DNA of 64,000 nucleotides from contig JAJEKV010000012.1 in the NCBI GenBank assembly GCA_021234155.1, forward strand, positions 4,715,789 to 4,779,788, read 5' to 3'. Of this stretch, positions 1 through 12,429 are shown in pieces (position 1 is the stretch's first letter; the number at the start of each line of letters is the position of its first letter). The DNA is from Isoetes taiwanensis (lineage: Eukaryota; Streptophyta; Lycopodiopsida; Isoetales; Isoetaceae). The position numbers and the translations under genes are program-made. The notes below the pieces were generated by a model that saw nothing but the letters and a program-made list of their open reading frames with translations, did not search any database and had not been told where the DNA came from.

Positions 1-2330
1 GAGCGACTTGGCTTACGAGTCCTACCAGCCATGGTGAGTTTACTTCCCCTCCACCGGTTCGGATCTTTTGCTTAAGATTACGTAATGTCTCCTTAAATTG
101 CCCTAGCATTAATGTCCAAGCCAAATGGTATGCCTAACAGTTTGGCGGTACGTGTAATGGCGGGTAAGAGCCCAAGGAAACCGATTCAACCACGCAGAGG
201 AGGTTCCTCAATACCCCACATGGTCGAACACCGACCAGTTAAGCAAACACCACTGAAGCTAAAGAAAAGGCATCAAAATATTCTTGGCTGCACGGAGATT
301 GAACTCATCTGCATGAAGAAAGAAATGTATCATCACGCAAATTGGCCGCCAAACCCTCTGCGACCCATCACCCATGCGAGACCCTTGCACCACATTGTCG
401 ACCAAGCGCCACGAAAAAAGCTACGAAAGAGCTTACGCCACTATAGTGAGAGCGAAGGGGGGCCAATGGACATCCCCGCCTAATGCCTCGGCCCATAGAA
501 GATTGAAGAGGTCTCACCGACACCACAATTAGCCGCCCTAGCGGAACCGATGCGTTTCATAACCGTTTCCACGAAACTAGGTCCACACCTAAAGGCACAT
601 CATATCCGCCAAGAACGCCGGTGACAACTGTCATAAGCCTTGGCAAAGTTCAGCTTAAGAAAAACAAGGGGCTGCCTCATCCTCACGAGCCCAATGCACA
701 CCCTCAAAAGCAGCAGCCACATTATGAAGAATATTCTGGCGGGGAGAAAACCGGTGCCTTTCGGGCTAATGGCATGAACTTAAATCTTGGCTTAAGCCTC
801 TCCATGAAAACCTTAGCAATGATTTTATACACTCACCGACAACATAGTAATAGGCCTCCAGTCATTGATGGTTTTAGGATGCTTACATTTGGGTATAAGT
901 GAAATACAACTGTGATTGAGGAGAGCATGCATCGAGTTATTCCCCAAAAATCCACATACACTGCACTCACCGAAGTCCCCACCCACTTCGATCTTGCTGA
1001 AAAAACTCCAGCGGTATTCCATCCAACCCGGGACACTTATTAGGAGCCAGCGGTGGCATCGTCCCCCAACTCACTCGCCATGCCAGCAAAAGCTCACCAC
1101 GTCTTTGAAGGGTGAGATTCTTAATACGATACCTTAGCCAGCACCGGCTCACGAAAAACACTTGAGGGAAGCGGGCTCTCCTTGAAAAACCTTTCATAGT
1201 CTTGTTGCTACAAAGGCCTTGATAGCATCCGGGTTGCTACAACAACACTCCACAGGGTGTAACTATGTCAGACCATGGTACGGTACTTCTTCTGGCGGGC
1301 TGCTCGAGAAAAAAAGACTTTAGAGCAAGTGTCGGTTGTTTCAGCCATGTCAAACCAGCGGACCCTGGCTGCAACGACACCTTGGCCTCCTCGTCAACCC
1401 GCGATCGGCGAAGCACCTGGCACGCCTCCGCAAGCCATCGACCACCCCTCTAAGAGACTCGGTTCATATAAGGCATCCAACTGCGGCCGACGCGAAAGCC
1501 TTTTGCGCCCGCTCTTTTTTGTAAACCGTTTTACCCTAGCCAATCTTTAACCATTGCACTCATTCGCGCTATCGGCTGAATATCTGCCGCCAAATGAGCT
1601 TCTACGATCGGCCGTGAACTCTGGATCTGAAGAAAGCTTGTGTTAGAACCGATCACGAGAGGCCACGGTGGTTGGTCATGAAGCCGCTGAATGATGCGGG
1701 GAGTGTGATCGAGGAGGCAGAGGTGGCGAAACATTCACCCTAGTGAAGGCCGGAGCATAATCCAAGACTGGCTGGAGTGCCATAAACTCTATCGATACTA
1801 GAGTATGCCCTACCATGCCCCAACCAATTATTGCACCAAGTAAAATTCGATCCTGGGAAGCTCTGTCAAACCCCACTCCTGCACAAGCCTAAGCCATTGG
1901 TCACGCTCAAAACCACCAATCACAATATTCCGAACCAATACCATGCACGTCCTCACGGGAGCTCCACCATGTTAAAGTCACCCGGGACAAACCATGTAGA
2001 ACCCATACCAAAGGATTGGAGCTTATTTACGCAATTGTGCCCATAAGCAACCTCTCCGAGGTGGCCCCAATTGGTGCATACACATTTAATAAGCCCCATT
2101 CGGTGGCCCTCCTTCCATTTAATCCAGTCCCAGGTCTGTCTATGCGTGGTGAAAAGGTTACATGTACACCCATTTTCCAACAAATCAAAGTACCTCCCAC
2201 GCCCACGCCCGGATTGTAGCATTTTGCAGCCACATAATCGATTACCCAAGATATTCATTAGGTTGTTAATATAAGCCCTCGGCATATTTATGCTCCTGCA
2301 AACACAAGATATCCGGATTAAGATTCTTCC
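1..2330 (-). pseudogene. L1 ORF2 remnant (endonuclease-reverse transcriptase)
   Basis: This is the part of the L1 with recognisable protein motifs. The endonuclease half would nick target DNA and the RT half would copy element RNA at the nick. Visible pieces are WFVPGDFNMVE (endonuclease, about 1955-1990), LLDHTPRII (about 1700), PGLDGIPLEFF (RT fingers), NDWRPITML (RT) and FADD (RT palm, 329-341). The FADD reading frame needs removal of one T between the A and DD codons. The pieces lie in different frames, so the gene is dead. Confidence 0.7.
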
Positions 2331-4100
2331 GCGACCATGGCGAGGCGTGCTCGCTTATTCGGAGGATTTGATGCCTCTCACATTCCAAGATAAATTTTTC
2401 TTATCCATGTGGGTCGTTGTGCACCAAGGGTCCAGATCCCCTTGCAAAAGCCTCACATGCCTCAACCACGATCAGCCCAGAAGAAAAAAAGTTACGGACT
2501 ACCACGATCAATCACCATTCGATCCACTTGAGGAGGGACACGTGACAATGGGCTGCCGGATGGGCTACAGTGACCCTCTTGAGGAGCTCTCACACGAGCT
2601 CGCCTCCTAGAAACAACCTGTTGCCACCCTTCCCTTTTTCTGCTTGCAACTCTTCCAATCTGTGCAAGTCTCCTACATACCTCCGGGATCCACCATACGA
2701 GAGGGAGGGTTCAGGTTGTGTCTCTCGACCACCCATCTGCTCTACAACCTTCAGCGGGGGGAACAAGTGCGGAGGGTGAAGGTGGCCCAACCACTATTTG
2801 CTCACCGCTTGGGTGTTGAGTGAGGTTTATGCTAGTGAAACCGCTTGGCGAGGGAAACATTGCCAAAAGCTCTCCCCCATTGAGCAAGTCCAAGCTGAAG
2901 TAAGAATAATAATCACCACTTTTAACCACAAGACTCGAGGTAACACCTCATCCGGGTCCGGTACCTACACACATATCGTGGTGCACCCTGTCCGAGTCGT
3001 TATGTGAGTTCCCGTGCCTTTGGCCATGGCCACTAAAAAACTCGCACACCATCATCTCGAGGCGGATCCGGATTTGAAGCCAAAGATGGCACTCTAACGG
3101 CAAAGGGCCTAGCGAAGAGAAAACCGGAGCATAATCTTTGGAACAAAACATATGCCCCTCCCATAATGCGCCACTCCATGCGAGACCAACCGCTCCCATC
3201 GCGGGCCTCGAATCAACCATAATAAGAAAAAAATTATTACCCGGAGACTTGGGGTCACATATGGAGGCAACCCCAGCCTCTTAAAGTGAGCAGAGTAGCG
3301 GTTCCAAGCCTCTGCATATCCAAAAGGCCCCAAATGAAATGGCCTAACAGAAGATGCAACCAAATTCTTCAGATACTACACATGCTTACGGTGATTGATT
3401 TCTACAACGAGGTAATGATTTAAAACTTGTCGCAAAAATCCTTCTTGTTATTACGCTCTAAGATAAGGCGATTGCCTCTGTCACCCTAGAACTTTTTCTA
3501 CCACTTTACGCTTGCAACGGTTGCCTAATCCAATCGAGAAAACCTAGGCCTAGAAAGGCGCAACGCGGTGTCATTACCTTTCCATGCATGAGGAGCCGGG
3601 GCTCGTGGCGGTTGAGGCACCATCTCTGGGGAAGGCTGCAGATATCGAAAGGGTCTTCGGCAACACATCACCATTCACACCAACCAAGGAAGGCAAAGTT
3701 TCTGAGGACTCCAAAGGTGGCATTGAGCTGGGCACCACCTCTCTATTCTCCATCCTATCCAAATTCCCGAAGCCTCACAGGGAATCCATCGTCAGCCCCT
3801 TTGGATACATCCTGGCTAAGAATTGGCTCTTGAAGATCCAAATTGCCAAGGCGACGCCCGGGTTTTGGATATATCCTTGCCTCCTTTCTTTCCTCTCTCG
3901 CGGCATCTCTGACACGAATCCTTGGCCCAGCCTTCTCCAGGCCCAAACTCGGTGCAGAATTACCCGCCATCACCATGTTCAGGGGTTTACAGCAGGAGGC
4001 CGCAATAGGGGGATCAAATTCGGCCCCCAAACACAGCAAAAACCAAAGAAAAATATGTACAAAAAGAAGGATCACTGAAAGAGCTTTCCAACGAACCAAA
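1..4100 (-). mobile_element. L1-type LINE, decayed, 3' end beyond window
   Basis: Degenerate non-LTR retrotransposon on the minus strand. Reading leftward, a possible ORF1 start lies near 4099-3574. An endonuclease follows at about 2300-1550, with a NVYAP-like segment and GDFN near 1960-1990 and a DHTP segment near 1710. Reverse transcriptase runs from about 1200 to the left edge, with PNKCPGLDGIPLEFF near 1000 and SLIPKCKHPKTINDWRPI near 890. An FADD catalytic motif lies at 329-341, broken by one extra base. Frames change repeatedly and stops are common, so it cannot encode a working protein. Plus-strand reading frames here are antisense to it. The domain order is known for plant L1 elements; the exact 5' end is inferred. 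Confidence 0.75.
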
Positions 4101-4590
4101 GATCGCTGAAACCGGAGTCCGGATGCAGAAGTTATGAAGGATTCAACAAGCCGCCACTGCCGCCATCACCATGGCGCCCATCTGAGCGCCTCATCACCGA
4201 CCAGGGCTCATCTTGTCTTGCTCTGCTTACCTTGGAGTTGGATGAATACTCGTTTCTATCTATGCACGATATGTGTTAGCCAATAAGGCACATCGTTTGC
4301 AATGGTTAAGCTATGATTTCTATATTGTAAAACATTCCTTTAGCCATTCCCTTTTGTGTGAATAAACATATGGGACCACCACAACTCCTTTATACATGGC
4401 CTCATTTATTTACTTTAGGATCAAATACATTTACGTTCATACTTTGTACATTGGGAGCTTTGTATATTTGTCCCTAGGTGCATTGTGTAGGAAAAAAAAA
4501 ATTGTACATGTCATTAGAAGCAATGGAAATGTTTTGATGATTTGTAGGGCCAATGATCTTATGAGAGGATCCCTCAAGGAAGGCTGCCAT
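4100..4590. other. Non-coding spacer
   Basis: Between the L1 remnant and the next LINE fragment there is AT-rich sequence with no convincing coding region. GC-rich 4100-4230 could be the L1 5' untranslated region, but no boundary or target duplication was found. Confidence 0.4.
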
Positions 4591-5108
4591 TTTTGGAATA
4601 GAATAGAATAGAATAGAATAGAATAGAATAAAATGGCTTTTATCATCTATGGAGTCCAATTGGCCTGTAGGACCCAATGAAGGAGCGCAACAAACCCCTG
4701 CCCGAAGGGTTTTCGGGTAAAAAACCATGGCACCAAAACAATATTGTCAAACTGTACAAATACACATCATGAAGGGATCTATACAAGCAACCTTCCCTTT
4801 AAGGGATCTATACACATGATAAATGCAATGAAATCTAGGAATTTTAAACTTGAAATAATAAAAATAACACATAATAACCCATATTCTGTTGCATGATGAT
4901 GTTCCAGTCTAATCATAAACATTATAAATCCTGAGTCCAAGGGGAAAAAGATATATATTAGGTGAGTGTCTGAGGACATAGCTGATCCCGCTTATCCATG
5001 ACCTCCTGAAGGTATGATTCCCGCATCCGTACTGAAACTATGCTCAATATCACATGTAGCAGCTGGCTGAGCCTGACCAACTCAGTATAGCATGTTCAAA
5101 TTTGTTGT
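4590..5108 (-). mobile_element. Stem-loop LINE, 5'-truncated copy A
   Basis: Minus-strand 3' end of the same LINE family found at 14505-15413, 46925-50575 and 51540-59275. Read on the minus strand, it carries the conserved 3' segment with a CCC-TTCG-GG hairpin near 4700-4715 and ends in a (TATTC)n tail at 4597-4630. The part at 4965-5108 aligns by eye with 14705-14850. It includes the stretches reading 'tccgtactgaa', 'gcagct' and 'ccaactca' on the plus strand. Similarity stops near 5108, marking 5' truncation at insertion. Confidence 0.7.
4597..4630. repeat. GAATA microsatellite (LINE tail)
   Basis: About six perfect tandem copies of GAATA on the plus strand, abutting the conserved 3' end of LINE copy A. 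It is the variable tail of that LINE family rather than a free-standing microsatellite. Confidence 0.8.
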
Positions 5109-5554
5109 TTCCCATTTGAAAACAACAATGGCCAGAAGTTTCTTATTGTAAATAGGATAATTAATCTCTATAGCTTGTAACTTTCAAGAATGAGAGGCGG
5201 TTGGAGGAGTCATGTCCTTCCCATGTTAAAATGAGCAAAGTCATATGCGTATGCTTTAACAAATTATGGCCACATGGGATTCGAATGACACATACAGGAG
5301 CCTTGGCAACTTGTTTGGGGCTGGGGAAATGAAGGTATCACCACATTATAAGGGTAACATTACTTTGAGCCACATTATTTTGAGCCAATTTATTCTTTTT
5401 GAGAATTTTGGCCCTTTCAGTGACGAATTTGTAACCACGTTTGTTCTGGTGCTACCGCAGCAAGGAATGGGTAAATTTTTTAACCTAATTTACTTGTCTC
5501 TAATTCCAGCCATGAATTTACCGGATTCTTAAAGGCTTTTCTTTCTTAACAAGC
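5109..5554. other. Upstream region of guanylate kinase gene
   Basis: Non-coding sequence before the ATG at 5555. No clear TATA box or other motif was recognised. The promoter and 5' UTR of the kinase gene must lie here or overlap the LINE fragment. Confidence 0.4.
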
Positions 5555-7083
5555 ATGTTTCCCCTCAGATTCTCCAAATCATCGCCTTCTTCCTTTTCGT
5601 TGAGACATGCATTACCCCAATCCGTGCAAAATACCGCTTCAACCCAATTCCGGCTACCCCTTTTTGCAAGTCGTTATACATCTTTTGTGGGCAGATTGTC
5701 ACAAAGAGAACTCTTGTATTGGAGGAGGGATTTGAATGCAAAACTTCCTCGGTTTACTCTGGGAAACAAGACTGGACTTGGGATTCAACAGTTCAAAGCA
5801 TATGAATTGAAGGGTAGTTTGGTATCAGGTTGCTTACTTATGTCGACTTCTCCTTCAGGATGTGGTCATAGCTGTCCCTATGCTGTTAAGCTGGACGCCC
5901 CAAATGCCATGGACGGCCTAAAAGAGGTATGTGCTTCTCTAAACTATCCTGTTGAATCATGCCTGGCTCATCCATTTAAATGTATATTGAGCGTTGTGCC
6001 TTGGACATTGTGATAAGTTTTTTCTGTAGGTTTCACATGAATTTAAGCAAAACAAGATGCATACTTATTTGCCAAAAAAGATTCATCTTCTTATGATTAT
6101 ACATTCCTAACATTTCTAATAATCAGTTTTGCCAAACAAGCATGTATGCATAAAACTACTTGCCACTTGTATGTAACATCCTTTTTGTAGTCCTTTACAG
6201 CTGAGTGTGATAAATGAGTTGGAGAATGCGATAGGGACACCTTTCAATACTGGCCCTCAAGTAGCACCACCAAAACCATTGGTGATAGTAATCAGTGGCC
6301 CTAGTGGAGTTGGGAAAGACGCAGTTATCAAGGTTTGTCACATTCTTGGTTCACTTGGAAAGGGTTGAGAATGCTTGGCTCATATTAGTACAATTATTAT
6401 ATTTTGCAGAAACTTCAACTTCTTCGCAAGGAGCTTCATTTCGTTGTCACGGCAACAACAAGACCCAAGAGGCCAGGGGAAGTAGATGGTGTTGACTACT
6501 ATTTCATTACTAAAAATGAGTTTCAAGGTTTGATTGAACGAAATGAGCTCCTGGAACATGCAGTTGTCTACGGAGATTATAAAGGCATTCCAAAACAGCA
6601 GGTAAAGCTGTACTAATTCTTTTTTCACAAACAACTTTTGATAACCTTATATAACTAGTCTTAGGAATCTGTTACTACTAAAGCGTCTACTACATCTTTA
6701 TCAATAACTTGATTATCCTCTTGTGTTTTGCTTTGTTGTAATAGGTGCGTGAATACATGGCTAAGGGGATGGATGTCGTCCTTCGTGTGGATGTTCAAGG
6801 GGCAGCCACTGTTCGTTCAATCCTTGGGTCGAACGCCGTCTTCATTTTTCTTGTTGCGGAAAGTGAATTTGCCCTTGTAAGACGGCTGACACAGCGTAAG
6901 ACAGAAACTCTTGAAAAGATGGTTGTAAGGGTCTCTACTGCAAGGGAGGAGTTGCAACGTATGAAAGAGTTTGATTATGTGGTGGTGAATGCTGATAAGC
7001 AGTTGGATAACACTGTAAATACGATATGTAGCATTATTGATGCTGAGAAGTCAAGAGTACAGCAAAGATTGGCAGTTATTTGA
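5555..7083 (+). CDS. GKpm: Plastid/mitochondrial guanylate kinase
   Basis: Guanylate kinase phosphorylates GMP to GDP with ATP. The organelle form in plants (rice VIRESCENT2, Arabidopsis GKpm) supports plastid nucleotide supply and early chloroplast development. Four exons, all with GT-AG borders and phase 0 joins: 5555-5926, 6201-6332, 6410-6601, 6745-7083. They sum to 344 residues. Residues 1 to about 60 are Ser/Arg/Phe-rich and poor in acidic residues, as in a transit peptide. The P-loop GPSGVGKD is at residues 157-164 and the GMP-binding segment [12 protein letters not shown] starts near 184. YGDYKGIP and VDVQGA follow, and the helical C-terminus ends at a TGA. No frame lesion is seen. 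Organelle targeting is inferred from the long N-terminal extension; cytosolic plant guanylate kinases lack it. Confidence 0.93.
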
Positions 7084-7980
7084 CTGAGAACAACAGGTTG
7101 TTGCTTTCCACAGCTAGATTGCTTCTAAGACAGCTAATACCTGAAGGCAATATATTTTATTGGCAGGAGAAGGCAAAGGTCCCCTTGGCATGCATCTGCT
7201 ATTTTTGTCATTGGAGAATTTTTGGGTTGTAGAGTCTTATTGCTAATGCAATGGTGCATTCTTTAAATATCACAGCAAAATGTGTATCAGTATATGTTGG
7301 TCACAAGATTCCTGATCATCGAATTATCAATTTGATATTAGGTGATATCAAATTTTCAGACGAAATTGATGATGCAATTTGGGTACGTGCAATTTGGGTA
7401 CGTGGCATTTGCTTAATCTTTTCAGAATGACGAAGGCGATCCTCAAAATACCAATAATTAGCGTTGGGGGTTCCTTTTCTTCTCACGCATTTCCCACTGT
7501 CAAGATTCTTATTAGGATTGTGAAAAATTTGAGGAAGACAATTTTCTGATAACAAACATTATTCCAGCAAAATATTATTAAACCTATGGCTTGTCAGATG
7601 TCATCTTACCTTCAGTTTTTCGGTAACAAAAGTGACAAAAGTTAGGAAATTGGAATGCTAAGTCCGTAACAAAAGTGACTCTAATTGCTCTATCATAAAT
7701 GCTAAACAATGCTGCATTTGACAGAACTACTTTGCTAAGTATCCGAGGTCAAGTTAGGAAATTGGAATGCTAAGTCGTTTAGCACAAAAAGACTCATACT
7801 CGATGCTGCTTTATATGTTCTAAGTTTCACAACCACTGGGGTGACTAGCGATGTTTGATGGTTTTTTATGAGGGTGACCAGGACAACAATTGACTTCTCA
7901 AACACATACTGTACTAATACATCTATGGCTTCGGGATGGTGTTCTCTTTTATGGTTTTATTCTAAACCATTATCTTGATA
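7084..7980. other. 3' region of guanylate kinase and spacer
   Basis: Non-coding. The kinase 3' UTR probably occupies the first 200-300 bases. A 24-base segment beginning gttaggaaattggaatgcta occurs twice (near 7641 and 7752). A 15-base word, gcaatttgggtacgt, is tandemly doubled near 7375-7404. No gene was recognised. Confidence 0.5.
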
Positions 7981-7981
7981 A

Positions 7982-8010
7982 CTAGTAACGGGTGCCTGGC
8001 ATTGCCAGGC
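7982..8010 (-). mobile_element. Helitron 3' terminus
   Basis: On the minus strand the sequence reads as a hairpin with 7-bp arms (7994-8000 and 8004-8010, loop of 3), then 8 bases, then CTAG (7982-7985), then T. Helitrons end in a short GC-rich hairpin about 10-12 bases before a terminal CTRR and insert 5' to T. The same layout with the same 8-base spacing recurs at 42305-42333. The element body would lie to the right. Its 5' TC end was not located and no helicase is present, so this would be a non-autonomous copy. Confidence 0.65.
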
Positions 8011-8656
8011 ATAAATACAAAGATAAGTTAATGTGAAGCATTTGGTTGGATGAGAGTAGATGATGCTAGACATTGAAGTATGACTTATGCTGCACTCACA
8101 TGGAGATGCGATTTTGCAGCTGTGACAACCATATAACTGCAACGAATGTGGCTTTTATGCCTCCTGCATTCACATGGTTAAATTCCTAATTTGGCTCCAG
8201 CTGCACCGCTGATGAAGAGGATAAAAATTTGCAATAGCTAGAAGGGATGCCGCCAAATTAGGAACAACCACGAAAGGACCGTTGGTCCAAAATTTTGCAA
8301 CGCTTTTATAAATCGGGTTTCCAAAATTTTGAACAGAATCGGGTTTCCAATTGAATCGTCCATCCTAGCCTGCTGGATTCGTCTGCTTTTTTCTGAAATT
8401 ACCGCTCTGATTGTTTCCTCCTTTCTACAGATTCTGGCAGACCTTGGTGAATGGATTGTTTGAGCAATCGGAAGATATTGATCCTTATTAGTGTGAAGGA
8501 TATGAGCAATCCATACAGGCAATCGAGTTTTCTTGTGAGGATTCTACATTCAATCAGCTATGGAATTTATTGTTTTCGTTGTGTGTCAATTTCCTACTAC
8601 TCTTGATGCTGCAAGACTAAAGAACACGTAGGCAATACTGGGTTTACCCTCGGCAA
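8011..8656. other. Spacer, possible Helitron body
   Basis: Non-coding sequence between the Helitron end and the Harbinger transposase. No open gene was recognised. Some of it may be Helitron interior and some the Harbinger 5' flank; neither the Helitron 5' end nor Harbinger terminal inverted repeats could be fixed. Confidence 0.35.
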
Positions 8657-9618
8657 GTGACATTCTGGAATGAAGTGAGTTCAAAACTGTGGCTTGAATC
8701 TGGTATGTCTGGGGACTTGAATTTCTTTAGATGGTATAGAATGTGTGCTTCTAGTTTCAAGAAGCTTTTACAGTTGCTCATTCCACATATCCTTCAGGCT
8801 GATCTAGAAACAATGGTTAGAGAGCCGATGGGTAAAATCAAAGTTGTGGTTGTGGTTGTATGGAGGCTTGCACACAATGAAAAAGAATTCATTTGTTCTG
8901 AGATGTTTGGATTGGGTGCAAGCACAATTCACAAATACATAAGAATTGTTGTTGACATCATTGCTAGCATTTTGAAGCCCGATTTCATTGTTGCACCATC
9001 TGATAATTGCCTGAAAGAGATCATGTATGACTTTGAGGCTGTATCAGGAGTTCCCCAAGTAGCAGGAGCCATTGATGGGACACATATTCCGTTTAGAAAA
9101 GCTCCAATGAAGAAATTCGGTGTTGCAGATTACTGGTCTAGACACTATTTCCATTCGATTCTTCTGCAAGCAGTATGTGATACATCATTAACGTTTTGGG
9201 ATGTTTGTAGTGATGCTCCTGGAGGTGCACATGACACTAATCGTTTCTATAGATCTGCATGATTCACAAAGTTGTCGCGTAGAACTATTTTGCGTGGACC
9301 AATCAGGCGATTGAATAGCAAACGTGTGCTACCTTATCTTGTGGCAGATTCTGGATATCCAACATCTGAATATATGCTAGTTGTGAAGAAGAAAAAACGC
9401 TCCGATCCACAGGATGTCATAAAGTTTTCAAAGCACTTATACAGGCTAGAGTCGTCATCGAGAATGCTTTTGCATTGTTAAAGGGCCATTGGAACATTTT
9501 GAAGGATCTTCCAGTGAAGATGCCTCATGCACCTAAAGTGGTGATTGCATGTTGTGTCTTGCATAACTTCCTTCAACTGGAAGAGTCTATTTTGAGGAGC
9601 GCCATTGAATCAAAGTGA
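8657..9618 (+). pseudogene. PIF/Harbinger DDE transposase, broken
   Basis: The transposase of PIF/Harbinger elements cuts and pastes the element through a DDE catalytic triad. The first acidic residue lies in GAIDGTHIPF (about 9064-9093), the second in LVADSGYP (about 9340-9363) and the glutamate in VVIENAFALLKGHW (about 9446-9490). All three are present. The C-terminal VIACCVLHNFLQLEE (near 9542-9587) is typical of the family. An in-frame TGA at 9260-9262 and a frameshift near 9430-9440 disrupt it. The last stop is at 9616-9618. The start is uncertain, since the usual N-terminal portion is short. Its partner gene lies convergently at 10424-11340. Confidence 0.88.
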
Positions 9619-10388
9619 TACGCTACGCAGACGAGATGGGAAGCTTCTTCAAGATATTGTTTTCAATTACATGAAGGAAAAACATTGTCTTTGATTCCGT
9701 TTTTAGTGTATTGGCTTCAAAATAGTGTTTGCCTATCATTGGTTTTATTTGTTGTCTACAATATTTGTTTATTTGTCTACCATTGAGTACCATTTATCTA
9801 CCATATATTAAATGTCTACCTTATTACTTCATTTGTCTATCATTGACCTACCATATGTAAAATGTTTATTTATTGTCTACCATATGTTAGAATTGTTATT
9901 TGTCTACCATTGGTCTACCATATGTTAAATGTGTACCATATTGGTTTATTTTTCTACCATTGGTCTACTATATGTTAAATATTGACTACCATTAGTCCAT
10001 ATGTTAAATGTAAATATTGTCTACCATATGTTAGAAAATTATTTTAATCCTTTAATGCTTCAACCATGCAACAACATAATTACGTGCTTATTTTAATTTG
10101 TTTCCTACTATTGTCTACCATATTCCTTAACCATTGCACATATTGCCGTTCAATGAAGTTTATAAATAATAGATAGCGCTTTAACCATAGTTACATGTTT
10201 ATTTAAATTCAATGCAACTCAAAAGTTATAAATAATAGATAGCGTTTATAGTCAATCTCTTACAGCTAACTTAACACACATTTTCATAAACAAAACTGAC
10301 GAAAAACAATAGAAATAAACAATAATGTAGTAAACCTTATGGATCAAAGAGACCTGAGGAAGGAGTGCTACCGCCAGGAAGATAAAAT
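9619..10388. repeat. Degenerate TCTACCAT-rich minisatellite
   Basis: The AT-rich stretch between the two Harbinger genes is filled, mainly at 9740-10130, with diverged copies of a unit resembling TTTGTCTACCATTGGTCTA followed by CCATATGTTAAATG. The words tctaccat and atatgttaaatg recur at irregular spacing. It is non-coding. Confidence 0.7.
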
Positions 10389-10423
10389 ATGCTAGTACTT
10401 TTACCTCGAAGCTGTATCTGGAT

Positions 10424-11340
10424 CTACATTTTCATCTGCGCAAGTTGTAGCTGCAGCTCCTCTTTGCATTTGCATGCTTCAAGCTCCAACAACTTACATC
10501 TACATACTGCCTCCTCTCTCCTAGCCTCAGCTTCCTGTCTAGCTTGCAACAATCTCTCTTCTGCATCTCTACGTTGCGATAACTCCATCAGCTTAAGATC
10601 TTTCTGTATGGAAGTTACATCTCGCATGGCTTGTGCCAAAATTGTTGCAGCAGATTTCGTACCCTCCTCGTTCCTCCTGGGTCTAGTCTTTTTGCCTCAC
10701 ACCAGAAGAACTCTTCTTCAATTCTTTGCGAGGAGGGGTCCCTATCTTAGATTCCTTACTTTCAAGCTCCTGAAGATCCTTTACATTGTTATTTTCAGAA
10801 ATAACCCGAGAAGAATTTGATTTGAGAGGTTTGGGGGTCACAACTATGTACTCCGGCCGTGGAGCATCTGGCTCTGATACACTATTTGGTGCACGAAGTT
10901 TTTTCCTCACCACAATACACTCTTAAGCTAAGCATTGGGTATGAAATCTACCTTTTTTGTCTCGCCTTGCTTGCATTTAATACTTGGACCGAAACCCTCC
11001 AGGCAGGCCCACGACTTTAGAAGATTCACCTAAGCATCAAATTGATCAAAGAATTCTCAATTGCTTGGGACCGAACCTGTTTTTGATTCCTTGGCCTTCT
11101 CCAATTTAAATTTTTTTAATAAGACATTCAATCTTATTCTTCTCTTGCTTCATTGTGTAAGTGGTCTTCAGGTCTTCATTCAATCGACCAGCAACAGAGA
11201 CATAATCTTTGGCACGAAAATTCCCCCCTCTTAACCTGTTCAGCTTCACATCTGCATACTCTTCTACAAGTTTTTCGACTGCAGTGAATTCTGAACATGG
11301 TTTCCTTCATCTGCATCAGATTCATCCTCATTGAGATCCT
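10424..11340 (-). pseudogene. Harbinger ORF1, Myb/SANT-like protein, broken
   Basis: Autonomous PIF/Harbinger elements carry a second gene for a Myb/SANT (trihelix-type) protein that helps the transposase bind ends and enter the nucleus. On the minus strand from about 11330 there is an acidic segment rich in D/E. A trihelix-like stretch follows, including RGGNFRAKDY, VAGRLNEDL and KQEKNKIECL (about 11275-11120). A Lys/Ser-rich linker comes next (10913-10690), then an Arg/Glu-rich coiled coil containing LSQRRDAEERLLQ and EAEARREEAV (10639-10424). The reading frame shifts after the trihelix (near 11115) and again near 10685. The convergent arrangement with the transposase is normal for the family. 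Confidence 0.75.
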
Positions 11341-12024
11341 CGGCAACATCCAATTGTGTGGAAGGCACTATTTCAATGGCTCTTCATCGGAATCTCAAGG
11401 GGAACAGAGTTCAGGTCAACCATGATGGGTGCACATGGATCGAGCTGTGGCAATCGGCCAAGAATTGGCATTTTCAAGATGTCTTGCAATCAGAAAAGAA
11501 GATGCAGGTCTAGAGAATCCAAGCGAAACTGACAACCGATGAGGGTTGCAATTGGGAGCCATGTGAGTTTAACAGGCCGCAATTTTGCAGCCATGTGTTG
11601 CAGCCAAGCCATTCCAACAACAGTTGTTTTCGCGTGTACCATTCAACGTGGTGGACGTTTACTTTGAAGTCTAAAAAACGAAACGAAGCTGCGGCCACAC
11701 CCCATTTGCAAAAATAATCCTCCATGTGAATGTCCCATTACCGTGTAAAGAAGATATCAGCTGATATCTATTTTGGTGTGGGAAGATTCAGCTATGTGTA
11801 CAGAGCTCTGACTTCAAATGAATGCTCTATGGGAAGGAAGAAGGGATAGTGCCATATAGATGTTGCTTTCAGAGTGTATTTTGTTGGTTAGAGGCCCAAT
11901 TTATTCAAGGATCAATATTACTCAAGTGGCAAAATGATGTAGGATTCCATATGATAGCCTAGTTTTACCATGCCACTCTTTAGTAAACAAAATGTTAAAT
12001 TGGAATTGATAATTAGAGGTTGGT
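11341..12024. other. Non-coding spacer right of Harbinger
   Basis: No gene recognised. Near 11516-11700 the sequence has GC-rich patches, including tttgcagccatg and ttgcagccaagcc, that could belong to the Harbinger end. No inverted repeat with the left side could be confirmed by eye. Confidence 0.35.
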
Positions 12025-12235
12025 GATACACTACAATTTGAGGCATCACTATATAGATTGTTTCACAATGTTGTATGCAATCTAATAAGATGTTCACAAC
12101 AACTTGAGACATATCACTACATAGGTTATGGGGCCAGACAATACACTACAATATGAGGCATCACTATGAAGATTGTTTTACAATGTTGTAATGCTAAGAT
12201 GTTTACAACTTGACTTATCACTACATAAGTTGTTT
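12025..12235. repeat. Diverged tandem duplication, about 113-bp unit
   Basis: Two adjacent, diverged copies (about 12025-12126 and 12138-12229). Both contain tacactacaat, gaggcatcactat, agattgttt.acaatgttgta and acttatcactacataagttg-like words. Non-coding. Confidence 0.65.
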
Positions 12236-12429
12236 ATTAATAATGTTACGCTGCAATGTGATAAGTATATATAATTTCTATATGAGCAAGTGATTTATCA
12301 AATATTGTATCTAACTAACGAACTATGTTTATTTTCACTTATTAATCTAAAATAAGATCTAATCCCAACATATATAATGCAGCTTCCTTTTTTGTTTGAT
12401 TGTAATATTTTTTTGAACCTAATTTTTCT

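Noticed and set aside
112-483. Plus-strand 123-residue reading frame
   Set aside because: It is antisense to the L1 reverse transcriptase, including the FADD region, and has no coding signature.
9740-10130. CRISPR-like array
   Set aside because: The repeats are diverged, irregularly spaced and AT-rich in a plant nuclear context; they are a degenerate minisatellite.
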